Source: Antitrichia curtipendula (taxonomy: Eukaryota; Streptophyta; Bryopsida; Hypnales; Leucodontaceae). Taken from it: a stretch of 64,000 nucleotides of DNA. Within the stretch, counting starts at the first letter, position 1; each line of letters opens with the position of its first letter. The DNA lies in assembly GCA_951230915.1 (NCBI GenBank), contig OX579637.1, forward strand, positions 23,250,001 through 23,314,000, written 5' to 3'. The notes under the pieces were generated by a model. It had not been told where the DNA came from. It saw nothing but the letters and a program-made list of their open reading frames with translations, and made no database searches. The position numbers were made by a program, and so were the translations under genes. Below, piece after piece: positions 58,071 to 64,000 of this stretch.

Positions 58071-59810
58071 AAGAGGAGGTGAGGTGCCGTGGTGATACCA
58101 GGGCCTAAAGGCGAATGTCCAATTTTTTTAAGGATTGGCATGAATGAATTCCTAAATGTTTCAGGCCTTCTTTGAGGTTCTCGGAATTTGCTCTCAATTG
58201 AACAAAAATCCAACATTTTGAAAAGCTTTATCAATTTTTTTAAATTGCAATGGTATAAATTCAAACTACACATGCTAGAGATCACATAGAATAAATAAAT
58301 TATAAATTATAAATAAATAAATTATATATATATATATATATAATTTTATTCACTTATGGATTGAAAGATAATAATTTTTGATCATGAGGGTGTTAAAATC
58401 ATGAAAGTGATTTGAAGTCTTTCAATCCTCTTTTCAAATGTCAAATTAAAAAAAAATTGGTCACCAAAAAAATATGAGGTTAGAGGGGATAATATGCATA
58501 ACTTCAATCAATTTACAACTTTTCAAAATCTACTCAACAATTTTTTTAAATAAATTTCTAATGTAATTTTTTCTTCAAGATTTAGTGTATTTGATACTCA
58601 CTAGAAAATGAAGAATTGCAATGGATCCTTGCATAAAAGCATAAGTAGAAAAATCATAATCATTCATTTTCAAAATCAAATTTTTAATGCTAAATTAGAC
58701 TTCAAAAAAAAAAATTCAAAAATATTCATGGCAATATAAATAAATAAGTAAGGTTTTATTTAACTTCAAAAATATTGTCGACACCAAATTTTGGTGCCGT
58801 AAGCATTTAGGGGTTAAAAACATGTTCATGATGAATCTAACCAAATAATGGTGCGATTGACACCAATCCTACATTCCTTTAAAAAGAAGGAGGCCCTATG
58901 AATGAAGACAATGATTTTCTTTTAACCTTGTAATGTCACTACAAACACTAAGTATCTCATAGATGACATAGAATTTTGAATGTACAACAAAAACAAATAT
59001 TCATCTTTAAAATTTTATATAAGAAAAGGAGGTCTTGCATAATGGTTTGACCTCCAATGAGTGCTTTTGTGTGTGTTTTTCTTAATCAAATGAATCATAC
59101 GGTATCCAAAAAATTGATTTCCATAATGACCATCCCAAATTTCCAGGATTAACCTTTAAGGACATTGTAAACCTAAAATGTCTGATGGATGACTTCACTA
59201 TTAATCCAAGAAGGATGTACGTTGGTCCCATAACCACAGTAGTCACAAAAATATACCATTTTTTGAACCTATATGTGCATTCTATGTTTCTACAATTAGG
59301 AATGAAGTCATCCATCGAACTTTTGATGTCCATAGCATCCTTACAAGGTTAATTGTAGAAATAAAAAATGCACTTATAAATTCAATAATCAACGTATTTT
59401 GGGAACTACCTTGCTTATAGGAAGTTACATCCTTTTAGTATTTAAAACAAGAAATTTATCATTAGATGTTTTTGGAGGGGTTTAGAGGGCCGTTTTAGGC
59501 TTGTTCCCTTGGCACTAATAGAACAACTGCTGTCAGAATTTTTTTTTTTTTTAAATTAAAAAAATAAAAAGATGAACCAAAAAACTTTAGTTTTTTTTAT
59601 ATGACATGGCAATCCCTCTGCCACGTCATGCAATTGCTGCAGTGCAATTTCAAACGGTTCCAGAGTTTGGGAACCCTGGGGAACTTGTAGCCCCCCACAA
59701 AGGTTGAAAAACATGTAATGATTTTGGTAATATTTGGTTGTACTGGTGTGAGGACATTGGAAAATAGATCAATAGTTTGTTAGTAGAAAGTATGTGAAGA
59801 TGTGTTAATA
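58071..59810. other. AT-rich DNA, no gene seen
   Basis: Very AT-rich, with a short (TA)n run near 58322-58343 and many A/T homopolymers. No open frame with recognisable content. Confidence 0.5.
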
Positions 59811-60010
59811 CACTACTAGAAAATGATGTCCAAATCAACAAAAAAATGCCAAGTTTTTGTTGATTTGGGTACTATATTGACCATTTTCACAGTTTTTAGT
59901 TGATTCGGCACAACTTAACAAAATGGTCACCAAATTTTTGTTGATTCGAATAGTACAATGTCCAAGTCAACAAAAACATCAACAACTTTTTGTTCATTTT
60001 GACTTAAAGA
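59811..60010. mobile_element. CACTA element terminus with subterminal repeats
   Basis: CACTACTAGAAAATGATG at 59811 is a canonical CACTA left end. Inside it, CCAAATCAACAAAAA and its complement TTTTTGTTGATTTGG recur in both orientations (about 59830, 59857, 59897, 59935, 59962, 59988). The GTTGATTTGGAC core is shared with the palindromic MITE at 15368-15483. No matching right end was found before the window edge, so this may be a solo terminus. Confidence 0.6.
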
Positions 60011-60132
60011 AGTTTCAAATACATTTTCAACATTTGGACAATGTTTAAATGACCATGGTTGAAATTCTATGTACAATTGAATTTTTTTTCAAAACTTAAT
60101 CATTCACAATTTGGTGTTCTTTAAAATTAGAA

Positions 60133-60467
60133 GACTTTAGAGGCTGTTTTGGCATAGTAAACAACTTTTTTCAAAAACTTTGAACTCAAAAAAGTTTTAA
60201 AATGAATCTACCTTTCATCTTTAAAAATCTGTTTGCAACTTAGAGTCTCAAATCAAAAGTTATGGACAAAATTCAAAGAGGAGTTAGAATCAACTTTTTC
60301 TGTCATTTTTGAACATCCTCTCTAAGTTTTGTCCATAACTTATGATTGGAGACTTGAAATTGCAAACGGAGTTTTGAAGATGAAAGTTAAGTTTATCTTA
60401 CAACTTTTTTTAAATTCAAGTTTTTTGAAAAAAATTGTTTTACTATGCCAAAACGGCCTTTGAAGTC
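60133..60467. mobile_element. 335-bp foldback element
   Basis: The left arm starts GACTTTAGAGGCTGTTTTGG and the complement of the right end starts GACTTCAAAGGCCGTTTTGG. The pairing continues through CATAGTAAA(A)CAA and TTTTTTCAAAAA, and again further in with AGTTATGGACAAAA against TTTTGTCCATAACT. No coding capacity. Target duplication not determined. Confidence 0.75.
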
Positions 60468-60544
60468 CGTTGAACAAGGTAAATGAAAAACAAATTGCAA
60501 AAACTATACTAATAAATTTTTATTCCTTATATTGTCATGCGGAT

Positions 60545-60615
60545 TTGTGCATGGTATAGTAGCCAAGTTCGTGGCCTTCTATTTGGGAGGTGGGGGTTCA
60601 AACCCCCATGCCCTC
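60545..60615 (+). repeat. tRNA-like SINE head
   Basis: A candidate A box, GTAGCCAAGTTCGTGG (60559-60574), precedes a strong B box and T-stem, GGGGGTTCAAACCCCC (60592-60607), as in tRNA-derived SINEs. The remaining arms do not form a convincing cloverleaf, so it is not called as a tRNA gene. The SINE tail is not defined. Confidence 0.4.
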
Positions 60616-61573
60616 GGGCACCTGCATGGTGGGCCTCGATGCTAAGGGCTCCTCTAAAATAGAGGAGCACCTCACCTGCCTCGGGCTTGAGGATGCCAAG
60701 TGGGCTCCCGCCTCACTCGGGCCTTGAGGCTGCCTTCAAGCATTGCCTCTTGCCTTGCCTTAGGTATCTACTGCGGCAGCCCACCTGTGCCTACTTGCGC
60801 ATCAGATAGAGACAGAGAGTTAGTGGCCTCAAGAGAGGACCATGCAGGAGCTCCTCCGCCATATCCATAAGATTGTTGCGCTAAGGTCATTGTTTGTGTA
60901 CACTGATGGAGCTCGTGCGCATTGTTGCTAAAATTGGGAAGGAGCTAGTCCAAAGACCTAGAAGCTCAAGAAGGGGTCCAAAGAGTAGGGGTGCAATGTG
61001 TGTGATTTGATGGGTGACATTTATTGCATGGGGGAGTGAGGGTGAGAGGAGGGACATGATATATTAGTATAATGTGTGTAGTGTGTGTAGTGTAATGTGG
61101 TTTATTAGTTACAACATAGTGTAGGGAGAATTGAGGATTAGGGTTCACATGTGAAGGTATTTCATATTCTACAAGAAGTTTGTAAACTTCATTCAACATT
61201 AAAGCTTTGATAATCTAAACTATATTACTCCCATTTCTAAATGTGCATCCACATTGTTACCAACTTTGATGTGATTTATCATTTGTGAAGATTAGGATTT
61301 TGAAAAGTAGAGGATTGGGAGGTTTCACCATCATCTACATCAAATTCAACTTGTGTTTTGCAATATAGGAGGTATGATACTCTAACTTCTATAAATTGTA
61401 TTAGATCAATGGATGTGCACATGAATGTATTTTTTGTATAAAATGGTATATTGTATTCAAAATTTATATTAAAATTGGTTTTTTGCACTTGTCCAATTTA
61501 GGTTTGAAGATAAAGGTAATATTGTGTTTATAAGCACTTCTTTATTTCATTCACGTGCTTTGCGTCTTATACC
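60616..61573. other. No gene seen
   Basis: A GC-rich start (60616-60960) that may be the body of the SINE-like repeat, followed by AT-rich sequence with GTGTGTAGTGTGTGTAG-type simple repeats near 61070-61095. Confidence 0.35.
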
Positions 61574-64000
61574 ATGGAAGAAGAGAATGATATTTTGGAT
61601 AATAATTGTATCTATCTTTCCGATTTTGAGGAAGAGTTGGATGGTGTTGTTGGAGTGGAAGAAATTCTACAAATTCACTAAGGCAATGGTGGTTTTCCGA
61701 CACATTTTACACTCCTTGATTGCAATATCAATACAAAAAGTGAAGAAGATTATGGAAAAATGTATGAATTTGATGACAACTTAAACCTTTCAAGTATCAA
61801 CATTGATATTTCTATAGATGAGTCATCTTCTCCTTCTTTTGAGCATGTTGCAATTGAAACTTTCCCAAAGTATGTTCACTTTACTCTTGCAAGCATGAAG
61901 CTTATGGTTCAATGCTTACAAAAAAGAAGGTATCCATCTTTTGAAAAAATTCGTGAAGTGGATTCAAATTTCTATCCTCTTTCTATATTTCATGGCTGTG
62001 TGGTGGATATCAATGATATTGTTCATACCATAGAGCGATGGAAAGTCCTTCAAGATAATATCAAATTGATTATTGTGGATGATGAGGTAGCTTTGGCTCC
62101 TACAAAACAAGATTCACATGGGAGGCAAATTCGACCCATTGAACTTTGGTCTTCTATAGTTTAAAATGCTCATGTGGATGTTATTGGCAAACACTTGCCG
62201 AAAACTCCTACATTGATGCAATCCGTGGAAAATGGAGCACGGATATTAGAGTAGGAGGAATTCATTCCTCCTATGTGGAAAATTGTCTTCATTTACGTTC
62301 TATTTGTGAAGATTTGCCGTTTTGGAATGATAGTCTTCTTGTTTCTTTTGAAGCCTTGGATGTTAGTCTTGATGAGATGTGCACAAAGCATAAAGTATTG
62401 TGGAAATTGCATAATACTAAACAAACAAAAAGTCAAATTCTAAAATATTATTATTGTCATAGGGGTGGAAACAAGAGTCGTCCTTATAGAAAGAGTTCTT
62501 CTACAAGAGTTGTAGAAGATAAGAATAGTCAACTGGATAGGAAATCTAGGTTGTGCAGCTATTCCTTTCAATTGAAGACGGTGGAATCTATTTTTGGTGA
62601 AAATGATGGCGGGTCATCCACCGGAAAGAAATGCAATATTTTTATCTACGGAGGGCACACATGACATGCATTGGGTTCAAACGATGATCTTTTATTTTAA
62701 CGGTGCATCCACTTGTTATTGACATGGCCAAAGAGAATTTGAGAAGAGTCATTTCTACATCTATCGTCGCTCTTGCTTCCAAGTGAGAAGAACACAAGAT
62801 TAGAGCTGTGGTGATAAACCTCAAGCGCGTTACCTATTGATTTTTTATTATTACAAAGGAGGTTGGCCAATTGAGACAATATATGCAATTAAGTGGTAAG
62901 TGTATGTCATACTCATAGTCATGTCTTGTACTTTATTTGTTTTGCATATTTTTTTATGATGTCTTATATGTATGAGGATATTTAAATTGATTATCTTATA
63001 TGTTGTACAGATGCTCTATAAAAGGATGATTGGGATGCGGCACAAGTTGAGTATATGAGCTTGCAAGAGCAAGGAAAATTTATCTTCTATGAACCTTATT
63101 CACCAAAACACAAAGATCCCAAGAAGCCGCCTTTTGTTGTGGTGATCCAAACTAATTGGATGCGTACGCAGGCAAGGCAATTTTCAGCAAGTAATTCTTG
63201 GGCTTTGGATTCCACTTTCAAGACTAATCAATACAACCTCCAACTTTATGTAGCAATTGTGCTGAATCAGGATGGGAAAGGTGTACCAATTTTCTACATG
63301 TTATGCACAAAGGACCATAAGTAAGATTCGGGAAAGGGCACAGGGTATTGCTTTAGAGTTGGCCCTCATTGTTGTGTTTGCCAAAATTGGAAAGGTTAGA
63401 CCTTCTGCAATTGTAATTGACCAACATAAGACTTCATTAAATTCTATTGGCATTGTCGTGAATATGGATGAGCATTGTTGGAATATAAAAAATGGAGAGA
63501 GGGTGCAAATGGCTGAGAAGGTATTATTATATCATTTTCATGTGATGAAAGCTTGAAGTGAAAGTTTGCTCACTTGTATTTCTATCATCGACAAAGACAA
63601 ACTATAGAGAGCCCTACATGTACTGATGCATTGTCCTGAAGAACAACATTTCAACCTAAATCTTCAGAAGTTCTTTCAAGACTTTAGACACATACCAGGT
63701 GTTTAAAACTATATACACAATCGTTGGGCTGGACAAAGTGTGCCATGGAAGATGTTATGGCCTCGATTTGGCCGCCTCTTCACTTATGGAGGTATGGATA
63801 CCACAAATCATGTGGAAAGACATTGGGAATGGATCAAATACACTTTGCTCCAAGGTAAAATAAATCATACTCTTTGAGACCTAATTGTTGCAATTGTCAG
63901 TAACGCGGCTGATGGAAGCCGAATTGGAAGGCCTACCCTTATGGATCATTTTGAGACAATTCAACTTGTAAGTAAGTATATGTAATTGTCTATTTTAATG
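61574..64000 (+). pseudogene. MULE (FAR1-like) transposase relic, runs to window edge
   Basis: From ATG 61574 the translation follows one frame to 62163 with one stop, then shifts. Segments in order: a zinc-cluster-like stretch at 62146-62664 (KYYYCHRGG...SRLCSYSFQLK); then 63055-63324 with ASNSWALDSTFKTNQYNLQL and GVPIFYMLCTKDH; 63330-63556 with IVIDQHKTSLNSI, CWNIKNGE and YHFHVMKAW; and about 63740-63984 with WPRFGRLFTYGGMDTTNHVE, RHWEWIKYTLLQGKINHTL and DGSRIGRPTLMDHFE. The D, D and E of the MULE triad (DSTF, IDQHK, NHVER) are all readable, but stops and frameshifts make it dead. A SWIM finger, if present, lies outside the window. It is a different lineage from the GCM-MULE at 40064. Confidence 0.75.

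Noticed and set aside
60545..60615. A functional tRNA gene
   Set aside because: The A and B boxes and T stem fit, but I could not pair acceptor, D and anticodon arms, and the flanks look repetitive. Called a SINE-like head instead.

Overview
This is a plant-type nuclear window. I lean towards a green streptophyte outside the flowering plants (charophyte alga, bryophyte or fern relative), because it combines a spliced ARID plus alpha-crystallin gene of the plant type with GCM-zinc-cluster MULE, CACTA tnp2 and hAT elements. The species cannot be fixed from the sequence alone. There are no rRNA genes, no convincing functional tRNA gene, no CRISPR array and no prokaryotic operon.

Layout. 0-7 kb: a 234-bp tandem repeat, a decayed minus-strand gene with a ParB-like domain (locus 1), a 101-bp satellite carrying a palindromic core, and a decayed CACTA tnp2 transposase. 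7-18.7 kb and 22.7-24.4 kb: several decayed copies of a repeated gag-like gene family rich in TCCGGA, with no reverse transcriptase, protease, RNase H or integrase that I can find. A 116-bp CACTA-type palindrome sits in one copy, and a 447-bp hAT-type foldback element sits just beyond another. 19-29.4 kb: mostly a degraded CACTA region ending at 29399. 30.6-36.3 kb: a 12-exon minus-strand gene (locus 2) whose product joins a ParB-like domain to an amino-methyltransferase-like domain. It is open apart from one TAG. 36-37 kb: palindromic foldback elements. 40.1-44.1 kb: a nearly intact MULE transposase with a GCM-type zinc cluster. 44.6-48 kb: tandem repeats and a hAT relic. 50.0-56.1 kb: the clearest host gene, an 11-exon ARID/HSP20-like protein of 877 residues. 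58-64 kb: AT-rich DNA with a CACTA terminus, a 335-bp foldback element, a tRNA-like SINE head and a decayed second MULE that runs to the right edge.

How it fits together. Only the ARID gene looks like an ordinary conserved host gene; by family it belongs to a chromatin complex. Almost everything else is mobile or repeat-derived. The item most worth following is the ParB-like/methyltransferase gene family. It occurs at two loci here, and each locus has repeated palindromic DNA at its 5' end. Exon coordinates for the two big spliced genes were derived by hand from GT-AG sites and reading-frame continuity, without transcripts.
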